This document shows, piece after piece, positions 11,996-25,521 of a stretch of DNA of 64,000 nt. Each line of letters starts with the position of its first letter. Position 1 is the stretch's first letter. Under the pieces are notes generated by a model. It ran no database searches. It saw only the letters and a list, made by a program, of their open reading frames with translations, and was not told where the DNA came from. Source of the DNA: Kryptolebias marmoratus (Eukaryota; Chordata; Actinopteri; Cyprinodontiformes; Rivulidae). Where the stretch lies: NCBI RefSeq assembly GCF_001649575.2, contig NC_051434.1, positions 14,978,986 to 15,042,985 of the forward strand, written 5' to 3'. A program made the position numbers and the translations under genes.

Positions 11996-14900
11996 GAGAA
12001 TAAAAGACCAGAAATGTTGTTGCACTTTCAAGTAAGTTTCATTGACAAGGTTTTGGGGATTTTTGTAAAACTGCATTAAAACTTATTTCATTAAAAAATA
12101 GTGTATCATTGAACTGTGGAAACAGCTGACTCGTGTTTCTAGCAGACACATTTTCTCAGAGAGACCACCAAGTAGATGCAGTATTCAGGGTCATCCAGTG
12201 CACAGACACTCTGTATGAAAAAAAAAGAACTGGAGGACAGAGTTGGAAAAAGTGTGAAATGAGGAGCTGTAACAGTTTCCACTGCAGATGAAACAGCCAG
12301 GCTTTACTCTGCCTACATCTTTATGCATCAGTTCACTTGGCACATAGTTGCCGCACTTAAGGGTTAACTAGGGTAAGTAGGAATTGTCCTCTTTGGTATT
12401 TTAAGCTTGCATACTGCCAATGGTATATATTACAACATATCTTTCTTTTTTACATGTAAAGCACATTTTTCTGTGACCATTCAAGTGGACATGATCAAAC
12501 ATCAATTTTTGTTTCTGCAACTGAAGCTTAACAGATCAGTAATTTAGAGAAAATATATTTTTTGTTTGCAGAAATGCATAAAAACAACCAAACCACAATG
12601 CAATATTGTAATTTAAATTAATGATGTTCGTAGGAGGTAGTGTTTAATTTATTTTTACAATGTTATGCTGTCAATCAAATTCAAGGATAGAAGTTTGAAG
12701 CCTTTGCAATTGGTAATTTATGTGAGTTTATAATTCTATAACAGCACTTAGCAATTCCAGATTTCTGCAACTTAAAAAAAATAATATTTTACTAGAAACT
12801 CCTCATGTTACAACATAACCAATTGAGTTTAGCTGTGACCTGTTACCTGCCCACTGTAAATGTCAATATCATTATTAGATTGTGAGAGATACATATGCTG
12901 TTCTTATAGTAACCATGAAACCACAGTGCATCTTAAACAGTGCATCTTAAATACCAAATGCTCATATAAACCCTTGACGTAATCTCCATGAACAACTTAT
13001 TTAGTTGCACACATGTTTGAAAAACACCTGCTATTGAAACAGCCATGTACGTAATGCTGGTATATTCTTTAAAAAATACACAATGGGTCAGTTGGTGTTA
13101 AAGAATTTAGGAAAAGCAGCATATTGAGAGTGTTTCTGTGAGATTATGGCCAAATATATATATATTTCAAATTGATTAGAAAACAGTCTTGACATTGATT
13201 AAATCAGACAGGGAGGAGCTGGGGTTTAGATTTATCGAAAAGCTTTTTGTGAAGAAAGTGACAAATAAAATGTTCCTTATGACATTTTCCAGTTGAATAA
13301 ATAAAGAGAAAAAGGCGATCAACTGCTTGAACAGATGTTTTTGGCTCGCTGTGAGATCTGATGATGTTTTGAAGTGTAGATTGAGCTTTATTTTGTAGCC
13401 TGGGTGAAAAAGATCACTGTCTAATCTGTAAACTTCTGATATAGTACTTCAGTAAAAAGAGTGTAAGCAGTTATTAGTGGGTAAGGGGGATAAGTCAAGT
13501 TAACATGCGCATGAACAGCAGGATCCCAGGTTTCCCAGCAGAAAAAAGACCAAGACCAGCAAACTGTACAATCTTCATTTTTGAATGTGTAATTGTATAT
13601 TCATAATAATATACTTATTTGAGTTTCAAATTGAATTAATTTTATGTAGGCAAATGGGACAAGACTGCCTCACATTTTAGTTTGAAGGGACGTTACACAT
13701 TTTAGGTAAGCAAGTTATCACGTAGAGAAAAATAAAGACATAAAAAATCACTGCTATCAATTCCGACCTCTGGGTTGTTTTTCTTGTTTTGTTTTGGTTT
13801 CATTTTTGGTAAAAGAATGGAATGGTAGGTTTGATTTGTCACCTTGCTAATTCATACCATCTATTGTTGACCATGAGAAAAAAATGTTTTGCTAATTTTA
13901 TTTGGAAATTTGGAAATTGCATTTTCCATTGGAACTGCACAAGATGGTACACTGACCAAAAAAGAAGAAGAAAACAAAAAGCTTGACTATTCAATGTAGT
14001 GGACCAACAAAGATCACTTTATACCCAGATGTAAGCTGGGCAAATGCTATACAATAGGATTAAGTATGTGCTAAGTGCTTAAATTTGACCACCTCTTTTT
14101 GATTTTCTTCTCTTTGAATACGTTCCATCTGCATGTCTGCATCAACCCACTGGTGGGAAGCAGACAGCATGTGAATGAGCTGTCCATCAATCTTTATTTT
14201 GTTGAAGAATGTTGGAAGGAGACAGCTGGAAAGGCAGTGAAACCTCAAACACTACATGACAAATTTATGTTGACCTTTTTATTTATTTAAACATATGCAA
14301 AGTATTCCAAATAAAGGGCCACTGGTTCACTGTTTAATTAATGTTCACTTGGGTGACTAACATAATGTGGCCATCAACTGGACATGTTTTACTTAATCCT
14401 GTCAGAGTGTGTTTCTCTAAACAGGCTTTTGTTGGGGTTGTTGTTCCATCTGTATGAATGGCAATGTTAATGAAATGTGTGACAACAAAAATTACTAAGC
14501 GCTGAACACAAATTGCCTCCATTGTTACGTGGCATAGCAGAATATCAATACCCCTTTTTTTGGTTCATGTATTCAAGCCTTGGAAAGTACCACTAATTAG
14601 AGCTGTAAAGGAAATAGAAAACAGAAGACCAGGACAAAAAGAACCCCAAAGCAACCTTTAAAAGCAATAGGCTCTTTTAAATTCTTCATGTGAGACATGG
14701 TAGAAAAATAAAATACGTAAAAAAAAAAAAAAAAAAAAAGAAAGAAAAGCTCACAAAAAGCATGGTTTTGGTTATGATTCATGGTCATCGCTCCTATCCA
14801 CCAGCTCTTATTGTCAGGCTTTTTTAGGTTTGGAGTAGATCTGTCATTGTTTTCCTTCCTGTATTGCCTGCATAGACAGTGACCCCATCGCTCTCACGCC

Positions 14901-16832
14901 TGCTTACCGGGCTCATAGCCAGACAATCGGGCAAGCCCAGTGGCCTAACCCCATCCAGGCTTTATCTGCTATAACAAGTGAAGAGAGTGAGGGAAAGGGA
15001 GACATCCTTGGCAACACATATCAGAAAGCCTATTAAACTGTTCTGGATTAGGGCCAGATAATAATAGCAACGAGCTCTCGTTTTTTCCTGCAGCCTCTTT
15101 TCTGTAGACTGTGATGTGTTATGAATTATGCACTATGTGTGAACCTTCATATTATTGTGATCGTGTCGCATGAAGCCTGTAATAATGGCTGAAGCTTCAG
15201 AGTATTCCAAACACAGCTGTCTAACATTTTGATTTACCATCCACCCATCCAGCTGCAGGATTAAACTTGTTTTTGAAGAGTCTTCTTGAGCTGTTTCGCT
15301 CACAGCTGCTTTACCTCAAACAGTGTCCACGTTGTCAGCAGAAGTCCTTACATATAAATTGAAACATAGCATGATGATACAAGTTTTTGAAATAAAATCA
15401 TAAAAAATACACCTAGAAGGTAAAATTACAAAACAGAGGAAGTGAGCCAGCCACGCTTTCAGTCTACATGTCCAATAAACTGAATGCATAAGATAGAGGA
15501 ATGGGGGCTGGGGGTCGCCAAGCTGTCCTTGTTATTCAAGAGCATAATTTGAAAACATTGTCCTCTGCCGCATCTATTAGCAGCTCACTGTACAGAGTCA
15601 GAACAGGCTAGGTGGTATTCACACAGTGGCCAAGCTGGAGCACCACATTGCAGACCCCCTGAGGTAGTGGAGGGTGGGTCATTTCTCTTGGCAGACAGGA
15701 CAGGTGTGTGTACAGAGGCACAGTCTGCCTCCCTGCCTGCCTCAAGGGCCCTCCTTAACTAGTAAACACTGCAGAGTTATAGGGTCCTCACACATGCTGA
15801 GGGGGAGCCCAGGTCAGCTGGGATCTGTTTACACAAGCTGGGGTATGATGATGTGTGTCTGTTTTCTTGTGTGTGTTATGAATAAAAACGTGTAGTGAGA
15901 CAGAAGGATTACAGAGATGAAGTATAATCATTATTTACACATGGAATAGTTTTCTTTTATTTTTATATTATTAGTAGTCTTTTTTTATCTTTCCATTGGT
16001 GTGTTTGTGTGTGTGCTTGTTGTTGGGCCACGTGGAAGCATCTGGTACAACACTACCGTGGCTCCAATGGAACGGTTTCCAGATGTGTTTGTGTGTGTTT
16101 AGGCTCCATTGTCTGTTTGACTTTAGACCGACCAGCCTGAAAGTAAACAATTTCAATTTCATGTGAGCATTTTGCTTTCTTGTTATGCATAGACAGGACA
16201 TTTTGTTTGCTGCAATATATTTGTAGCCTTTTTATTATTATTATTTATTTATTTTTTTTTTTTTTTTACAATCACTGTCCTAAAGTGATTGTTCAGATAT
16301 TTTCCAGTGGGGTTCATAGAAAGGTTACAAAATAAATAAATAAATAAAACAGATCATTCAAAAAGCTATTTACAACATGTAAAAGTTAATTGTCCATAAC
16401 CTTTCTGCAGGACTGCACTTTAAAAAAGTCCAAACTTTCCTTTTAAGGAATAGATTTCTTCTGCCACGTGGTAACATGTGTGCATTGAAGTGTGCTTTCC
16501 CAAACATAAGGCATGTGTGTCTGCAGCAGCTCTGCATTTAAAGGCCAACCAGATGGACGGGATAATAACTATGATCAGACTTTGTGGAGATACACTTCTT
16601 AATGAGGGACATTCTAGTTAATTCAAAAGCTGTTAACGAAGCCTGCAACATACCACATAATTAAGACATCCACTGTAACTGACTCATAAACATACATCGA
16701 CTCCTATTCAGGAATCACGCATAATGCACAGCTGTCAGCAGAGTGAGCAGACTCGATGGCAAACTGACAGAAAAGCACAAGAAGAATTTAACTCTTTTTT
16801 TTTTTTACTTTTCCCTTTTCTCTTTTGTTCAG
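11996..16832 (+). other. col16a1: col16a1 intron 1, second part
   Basis: No exon recognised. Contains a poly-A run at 14719-14739, a poly-T run at about 16252-16268, and AT-rich unique sequence. The blocks 14850-15130 and 15440-15790 are richer in GC and non-repetitive, so they are candidate regulatory elements. Ends with the pyrimidine tract and acceptor of exon 2. Confidence 0.5.
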
Positions 16833-16886
16833 CAGTCAGCTGGTGGATGAGGCGAGGCAAGCTGCTGTTTTCAGAGGGGTTAAATC
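16833..16886 (+). other. col16a1: 5' UTR part of exon 2
   Basis: A long pyrimidine tract ends in TTTTGTTCAG at 16832, a strong acceptor; a CAG at 16833-16835 gives a NAGNAG alternative. The 54 nt before the ATG at 16887 contain one upstream ATG (16847), out of frame with the main one. Confidence 0.65.
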
Positions 16887-16962
16887 ATGTGGCTTCTCTG
16901 CTCCTCTCTGACTCTGCTGGCCATCAGCTTTGGATCATGTGATACACTGACATCAGACCAAG
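16887..16962 (+). CDS. col16a1: col16a1 coding exon 1 (signal peptide)
   Basis: Encodes residues 1-25 plus one base: a Met, a hydrophobic run (WLLCSSLTLLAISFG), then SCDTLTSDQ. It looks like a secretory signal peptide with cleavage near residue 17. The donor is CAAG followed by GTAAGT at 16963; phase 1. The ATG has A at -3. No earlier in-frame start belongs to this exon. Confidence 0.88.
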
Positions 16963-19900
16963 GTAAGTTGCACTGTCAGAGTCTTAAAATTAAGGCTTTT
17001 ACATATGTTGTGAAATGTGAAACAGCAGATGAATGGGATATTTTGCTGTAAATGTGGTAGTGATTTGTTAGTATTAACTACAGTCTCACCATGTGGAATT
17101 TTTTTTTCTTTTTTCTTTGGTCCAGAGCAGAGCTCTGATACACACAAATTCATCCAATTAGATCCAATCCAATACTATGAATCTCAATAAAATACCAAAT
17201 ATTAGTGGTTACCAGTCAAACTGCACATAGCCTCATTCTAATTTTTTTATATATTCTCAGACTCGAAAGTGAAAGCTACCATATAATACTGCAAAGCTTT
17301 ATAATCCACCTCAACTTTACTAGAAAGAAAAACACCTTTAACCATCCCTTTAATGAAAATGTTTTGAGCACATTTTCAATAATCTTTGGACGCTGGAACC
17401 CATTCCAGTTGATGTCCAAGTCAGTCTCCCTCCTTCCATTACTGTAGACAGAAACCTGATTGTGCCTGCAGGCAGAAAATCAAGCAGTCCAGGACTTATC
17501 TCTACCAAGACTGAATGACGAAAATCCTAGATCCAAATTTGTGCCATATCAAAAGCCAATGACTCTTAAATTGAGCAATGTCCTTGTCCTAGGAAGGCTA
17601 CAATTTTCATGTGAAGTGATGCAAGTTTTTAGATCAAAAAGTTATTACTTTATTGTTATAATTTACTATTTTAGTGTTATTCTATTTTTTATAATACCCC
17701 TCCATAAATTGTTTTCATGCAGTAGTGAAAGGATTTGAGTCCCTAAGGGATTTTGGAAGGTATTTTGTTGAATGAAGTTCATCTTTATTAAGGTTTCCCA
17801 TAACAAGTTGGTTTTGGGTTGGGGGCCAGATGTTAAGAATGGTTCAAAAACCTTTTTTTTTTCTTTTTTTTTCCATCAGAACACCAAGGTATCCAGTTAT
17901 ATTGCCAAAGACAAAAGATACACCAGACTCACCTTGGAATAGTGTCCAGAAAAACAATTTGTCAGTGTGTGTCTAGTACTTAGAAGGAGTTTAAAGAAAT
18001 TACATAGCCAAAGCACCTGTGGCTTCATGACTTAAGGGAAGTACAGTATTTTGCATTGCAATATACTAGAATGTACTTCCTGTAAGCTCCAATATTATGT
18101 CCATTGCATTGTTGATTTAGCAGTAGGTAGACTGACATTAGAAACCATGCAGTGTTGTTGTCAAGACTGTTTATTCCACCATGATAGACATCAATTAGCT
18201 AGCTGTATATTCTGTTCAACCGCATACATTTAACAAAGCATTAGTGTACATAGTTAGTTGTGTAGCTATTCTCAGGCAAAGGCTGGGATAAGACCATGAA
18301 ATATCCCCGTGGTGATTTGTCCAGCCTGTTGCTCAGCATCAGGCAACTGTTCTGATGTATTTTGAGGGAATAGATAACAGCTTGCACTATACTATAAGAG
18401 ATACAAATACACCTTGTGATTATGTGAGGTAAGCCGCTCGGGCTCTATAAGGGGCCATGAGGCAGATCCTGGACTTGCTGGAGAGAACAGATTTTTGAAT
18501 TAGCATGGGAAGAATAGTCTATACCTCCTGGAAATCCCTCTAAGTACTGTTAAACAGTGTTTCTTTTCTAAATATGCATGGCCAAGCATACCAACTGATG
18601 GATGTGGCCTTCAATTTCATTGTGCAATGGTGCTGATCAGAAGTTGTTTTTTAGCCAATGTGGATGCTGTTTTTTTAATAAATCCGGACAGCCGGGGGTT
18701 GATTTATGAAGCTCATTTGTTTGATTTGTTTGTTTTTGGTCTTTGATGCAACAGTTTTGTTTTGTTTTATGTTTTCTTTTGTTGTTTGTTTATTTTATAA
18801 TTCGCATTACAGTCTACTTGAGTTTGGAAAAAAAGGGGGTGGGGGGTGGGGGCAAAACAGTGATTTAAGGTATATGGGTCAGTGCAGCTCAGTCAAATGT
18901 AGAAATAGTATAGAGCATAGAACTTTTTTAAGGCACTCTTCTAAATTTGTCTTGAAGCATGCTTTTTTGAGCATGTTTGTTGACAAATAATAAACAGGAT
19001 TTCACAAGAGGACATATCTCTTTATATAACACTAGACTGACATTTAACATAAAAAAGTGAAGACTTCCTAGGTTTGCAAGCCCAAAAGAAGCTATAACAA
19101 GCATTTTTTTTTTTTCAAAATTTCTGTTTTGAGTTTTTTGACCAACCTGAATCATTGTGACAGGGCACATGTGATCCAAGAGCATCTGTCTTGTGTGTGC
19201 CATGTTGTCTAAAGCTACACTGAAAACCATGTAATTATGGCTCAGGCAGTTGTCAGTGGCTGTGCGGTTCAGACACCAGCAAAGAGGCGCGTGCGTTTAC
19301 CATGTGCGCTTGTGTTCCTCCCCATTAACCATCAGTCATTCTGGGATTGTATACTTCTTAAAAAAATGTTTTGGATGTTCCTGTCTAAGTTACACTTCTA
19401 GATTATTATTACTTGCTGTTTTGGAGAGGATGTGCATGTGTTATGATTTGCTCTCAGGTGTATGTGTGTGCGCGTGCATGTGAGACAACACACACAAAAA
19501 TAGACAACCCAGGAATCAAGGAGGCAGACAGGTAAAGAGACATTTCTTTTGTTGTTTTGTTTTATTTATTTATTTTTGCTCGGAGCAGTCATGCACCCTC
19601 ATCACACTGTCAGTGTGTTCTCAGGGGCCTGTTCTGTGATACCTTGGGGGTTGGGATGAGGGGGTAGATAGCAATTCTTTGTAACTTGTGCAGCTCTGAA
19701 GAGAGCTTTGTGGAGGAGGTGGTGCCCCTTGGGAGACCCTAGTTGGAGTATTTCAGATGAGACTGAGTCAGCTGGCGGTTCCCCCAAGTCTCCCCCTCCA
19801 GTGGTTGAAAGAAATACTGAAAAGTGCTTTCTCAAGTGCTGCTATGACACTTCATCACGGCAAGAATCACATTCGCATTATCCCCATTCCTCCAGTCCAT

Positions 19901-22900
19901 CCAACTCCAGAGTCGCTAGTAATTTGCTGACTTTACAGCGGGAAAGAAGATTTGAGTGAAATTAGTGTTCGAGAGCTAAGCTGGGTGATAACATTTCAGC
20001 CCTACTGCATATCAGACTGTCTGCACAGCAGGCGAGAAAAAGATTTATGTATTGATTTGTTTTTTTAGACAATTTCCTCCTGACTTTGTCTGAGCTACAG
20101 CTTGTTGTGTATTCTCTAGTGCCAATGAATTTCAATAGCCTCATTTACACATGAGTTTAAGATAATAAGACTTAAACAAAGCCACTGATTACAGCTTCCA
20201 GTTAAAGTCTGTCTATAGCAGCAATAAAACCTGAATGAATAAAAAAGATCATGTTTAGAATTAGGCGTCAAATGTGTACGAACACAAACTGTGTCAGCGT
20301 TTGCTCACTAATGGGTAAGTGCATCACCATTAGATGTTTTCACGATTTGAGGATTAAGTCTGACCAAACAGAAAGTGAGTCTGAGCCCGTTTATAGTGGA
20401 CTGTTCATGAATCATAGTCATTTCTAGTAAAAGATAATAAAACTACCCAATGTAAAATGGTCACTGTAGAGAAACATTTTAGTGGGTATCCTCCACTCAT
20501 GTCAGAATTTATTTGCCTTTTGTTCACCTCTTTTACAGTGCATTTTATGTATATGCTGCAGAGCAACTTATAAGAACAGATTGTTTTATTTAAAAAGCAA
20601 ATGAAATGTAAAGAAGCATTTATTTCAAGCATGCACTGTATGGTCACCTATGCATACCTTCATTCATTTGGTTTGTTTGCTTTTACACCTGATTAAAATG
20701 ATCTATTAGGAAGTTGTTATTGTTTGTTGAGTAACAATTTTGGCGACGAAGTAGGCAAATAGTGAAAGTGTCTTTAGTGCAGTAAAGTTAAGATGATGGA
20801 CAGAAACTTAAGATGTAATTTTTAGTTATGTTACAATGCCTTTCTCTTGTCACATTACATGTATTACAGTTAATGTACACATTACATGTGTATTGATTTG
20901 GTTTGCTTTAAGAAAAATTATTTTTAGCTGTATGATCTGAAATACATAGTGTAGATTTTTTCGCAGTGAGTTTCTGAGAAAAAAGTTATGAACAGTTAAT
21001 AACTCATCTGCTGTAGAAAGCTTTGCTTCAGTTTGGAGGGTTAGAGTTAGATTTTGAACAGCTTGACAAGCTAACGGCTAATCCAAATGGGGTCAAAACC
21101 AAAGTGAATTGCTGCCATCTTACATCAACCCCCAGTTTCAAATACCTCATAGTGGTTTATGCAAACAGTATATTATTAGTCTTTACATGGCCATGAATTT
21201 TGAATTACACATACATAGCATTAAATGGTTACTTGCAAGCTGAAATCATGGTGGTTGTAAAACTTTCAGCACCGCCTTGGACTTTTATGGCAGGAATATC
21301 ATTATTTTTGTTGGGATACCCATGCACTGCAAAACTGATGGTAGTGTGAAAGTGTTTAAAATAGCATTCTCATAAACTGCTGTTTTTTGAGATTGGAGTT
21401 ATTTTTAGATGGTAGCAATCCATTTTAGTCTTGGCACCATTTGACTAACTGTTAGCCAATCAGTTCAGTCTGAAAATAATTTCTCCACATTGAGGTTTTT
21501 CAAAGAGCTTTTTACAACAGGGAATATATAATGTATATTTCTCAAACCCTCTTCAAAAGATTTCCACTATTCCTTTAAATGTTCATTTCATTGTGCATTA
21601 GTGTTTAAGCATAAAAAAGTAAAGAAACCATCTTTACTTCATGTCTTCACATTCAGGCACTTATTAATATACTAACGGTTTACCATCTCAATATGGCTCA
21701 GTAAATAATCATGGTCAGTACATAAGATGAAGTATGTGTTAGAAATAAGTCTTGTTTTTAACTTATACTATCAGTAATGTTATAGGTGCATTTCAGTCTT
21801 GTTGTCTGAATACCTTATCCAGTTTGATTTATCCCTATGTACTGTATATGCACACACTAGATGGCAGACATTATGTGCAACAATGTACGTTTGTCCAAGT
21901 TCACTGATGTGAAAAGCCTTTAAATGTGTGCAGTGAGTCAGTCTGTATCCATGTGTGCTTGTGTGTGCATACTGAAAGCATGCCAGGGGCATACAAGAGG
22001 AAAAATGAGCTCATCCCTATGAAGTGCTGTGTTTTACATCTTTCCACTCCTCTCTAGTGCAATTTTATCTCTGGAAAGTAACCAGGAATGCTCTCTGTTG
22101 TCAGCCCCATTTGCTCAAAAGGGCAAGTCAGATTCACTGTTTCAAACCCTTCTCTTTTTCATCACAATCTCAGTTTGTTGACCCAGACTATATTTATTGT
22201 TCTGAGTCACCCAGCATGCCCTTCTCCTCTCGCTGTGTTGGATGGCTTTAATAGATCCAGGACTTGAAGACTTTTCCATTGACTCTGATTTTCTGCTGAG
22301 CAGCAGCCCAGTCCAATTATCTTGGAATGCCACGTTGTAGAGTTTATTGAATAACTCCACACTCCCTCTTTTTTTTTTTTTTTTCCAAACCACATGGCAC
22401 TGACTCTGAAACTGTAAGCACACTTTCAACCTCATTCCTACTAATGAAAACACTGTGCCAAGTCTTTGTTGATGCTGAACTGTAATTGTATTTAAGGCCT
22501 GACCACAACAAGCCTCTGGTAGATAGGCTATTGATGTTTTAACCTTTGTGAGCTTGTTAAATATAAGTGAAGAACATACATGTTCCATTTCACACTGAAT
22601 GTCAGCTGAGTGGTATTTGTGTGTACAGTCAGACCAGCAAAACTTCTATTTGAGTTCTTATAGCATCAGAAAATAAATCCAATACTTAAAATACTCAGGT
22701 GTGTGCTTATTTGACTCATTTAACCTGTACACCATCCAAGCTAAGTGTGTGTATGTGGATCCAAATTAGTTTTTCATTTCTCTAAAGATGTAATATTTAG
22801 ATTTTTTTGGCAGGGTGGGTGATGTTAGGCAAAACTCAGCAGTACACTTCATGACTGCCAGTGTAGTATCGTTATTTATTTGGCAAGATTTAACACAACC

Positions 22901-25488
22901 CATCAAAGAGGAAGTCAACTCAGCCAAAATTGTCCAATCTCTTTAAGGCTACATGCAGCTACTAGCAGGATCCTGGAGAAGCACTCATACTTTGTGCTAA
23001 TTAGCTTGTCAACAAGCAGGAGCTCTCCTTTAATCACAGCTTGTGAGAAAATGGGGTTCAAGTCATGCGGTGCACCCAATGCCGTACTGCCTAAATACCT
23101 GAAAATGAGAAAGTCCATTAAAATATGATCCATCCTTTGAGTTATACAGAAAAACTTTATTTCTCCCATGATTCTGAGGAAATTCTTAAGACTTTATCAG
23201 TTAAACTCAACTCATCTAGTGTGGTAGATGGTTTTCTGAATAATAGTGTGCACTTTTTCACCTTTTTTCACTTTTCCACAGTGACACCTGTCAAAATGTA
23301 TAAAAAAGACATATATTAGGAAGCAAACAGTCACTCTGTTTTTGATGTTGAAGAGAAGCAGAAAAGAAAAGCCTAATAATTTCTGTGCCTTCGATACAAG
23401 CCATAGTTTTATTGCTTAAATTTCCAAAATGGCAAGTTTTCTCCATTGCTTCATGTAGCAGTTATTACCTGCCCAACCAGTGATCAATCCAGAAGTGTGT
23501 GTGGTGAGAAAGGTGTAAACATAATTCATTTATTGACTGCTGGTTCAGACTTCATATTAGTCTGAACCACAACAATGTTTGTGGACTATACTGTTAAAGC
23601 TTGCTTTTTTGTTTTTGTTACACTATAAGGACTCGTGTTTGGCTAAACATTTTAATTGTTGTATTCAGATGTTTTAGTCACGTTTTGGGCTAGGTTCCTG
23701 TTCTCCAGTGATGGGCAGGTTAATGTTTCATTCAAATTTTTGGGACATTTGATGTAACATAGTTTTGTTTCTGAGACACTAATAAAAGTAGCCACTATGT
23801 CTTTAGTTAGTGTTTCATTTCAGCATAGAACATTCCTTCAAACCATTTAGCATAAAAACAAAAAGGAGATTAGCTGTTGCCAGTCTTGCTTGTTGTTGAC
23901 ATGTTAGTTTAGTTTTACTTTATGTGCTTCAGCTACAAGATTTGTGGCATACTGTATGGTTTAGCATACACATTCTTCATACTAGCAAGTTAAATTTTTA
24001 TTCTATACAATCAAGGATTGTTCCCCAGTCTATTATTAGTTATTTAGTTACCCAACTGATAAGCTCTTCTGTCTGTATTTTTTTTAAATTAATTTTATTC
24101 TTGTTACAGTTTATTGCATTAATGCTTGTTATGATGCTAAGTGCTAAACTCAGTCTTGGCAATACAGAACATCAGCTTGTCAAACCATGAAGGACAATAT
24201 AGAGACAACAGCATGTTTGAGAAAATGATCTCCTTAGATGTAACTGCTTTCTTTTAAAATATAATACTTTTCCCTATTGATCACCTCACCTCGGATAAGA
24301 AAATCATAGTCCATAGTGCTTCTCAGTGTATTTCAGCTTGTCACCTCACATCTTATATTATTTTTTAATTTTATTTTTCACTCTCACCTTCTCTGCTGTC
24401 AAGTGTTCTCTCTCTTCTCAAACTTTTCATTGTGCTGCCCGCTAGCCTGCAGCCAGAATACCAGTGCTTCTGACAGAGCCTTCATCTTTACTCTGACAGA
24501 TGGAAATAAAATGGCAAAGAAAAAAAACAAACAAACAAAAAATGGTAATAGGGGGAAAAAAATACAGGAAGGCAGAGTAAGTAGCAATGAAAGGTAGATC
24601 TTACCATATGTCAGTCTTATGTGAATACTTTATCTTAAGCTGAGTTAAGAATTTGAGATGAGCTTGTCAAAAAAAAAACAAAAAAAAAAAACCTCTGTGT
24701 GAGTATCACAGAGTACAGACGACTCCAAACCTGTATTTGATGCTCTTTTCATCAGTCATGTTTTAAAGGACAGGGGTCTAAACATTTAAGCTAGAGTAAC
24801 ACAGAAAAAAAAGACCATAATACATCAATATAAATTATAGAATGACCTGCTAAATGTAAGCAACTCAGTCAAGGTGATATTATGAATTGGTCTCCATCTC
24901 AGCTGACCAATCACAACTATCTCCCACTCCACCTGTGACAAAAATAGTCTTATGTTATAAATTTTATAAAGTATTTCATTAAAAAAAATTCACAATTTGT
25001 GAACTTTAAGAACAATACAGTCTACCTACCATAAAGAAAGACTGGGGAGTGGTAAGGAACTTAGTTTTGTCATCTAAACAGTATGTACATGCATTATTCT
25101 TTCTTGCTCTGGTTGGACCTCGGATTTGATTTGTTGTTCTCTGAAGCCACACGAGTTTCCACTTGTTTTTGTTGAAGTACAGACATCTTTACATTGTACC
25201 ATGAAGGCATCAATCTTTTAACTAAAGCTACTTTTTGCACAAATAACCAATTCCATATTCAGGCTGAACCTCCTTTACCACAAGGCAGCTGGTTTAATAA
25301 ATGTCTAAAAAGCTTATAGTTAGTTTGTTTCCAGAGCAGCTGTTTAAATACATGTACCCCAAAGTTTGGTGAAACAGTAAATAGACACCACCATGATGTG
25401 GTATTTAGTGACCCATTTCTGCCAGCATCTGTAGTCTAGAATAAATTAGACAATGTCAAAACTGGTGGTCAACTAAATTCAACAACAA

Positions 25489-25521
<33 letters not shown>

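Noticed and set aside
1..16832. Upstream neighbour gene exons (adgrb2 lies near COL16A1 in mammals)
   Set aside because: No exon with recognisable similarity was found; the neighbour, if syntenic, lies outside the window.
22142..22588. 148-codon minus-strand open frame in intron 2
   Set aside because: No recognised similarity, includes a poly-Lys run from a T homopolymer, no splice or promoter context.
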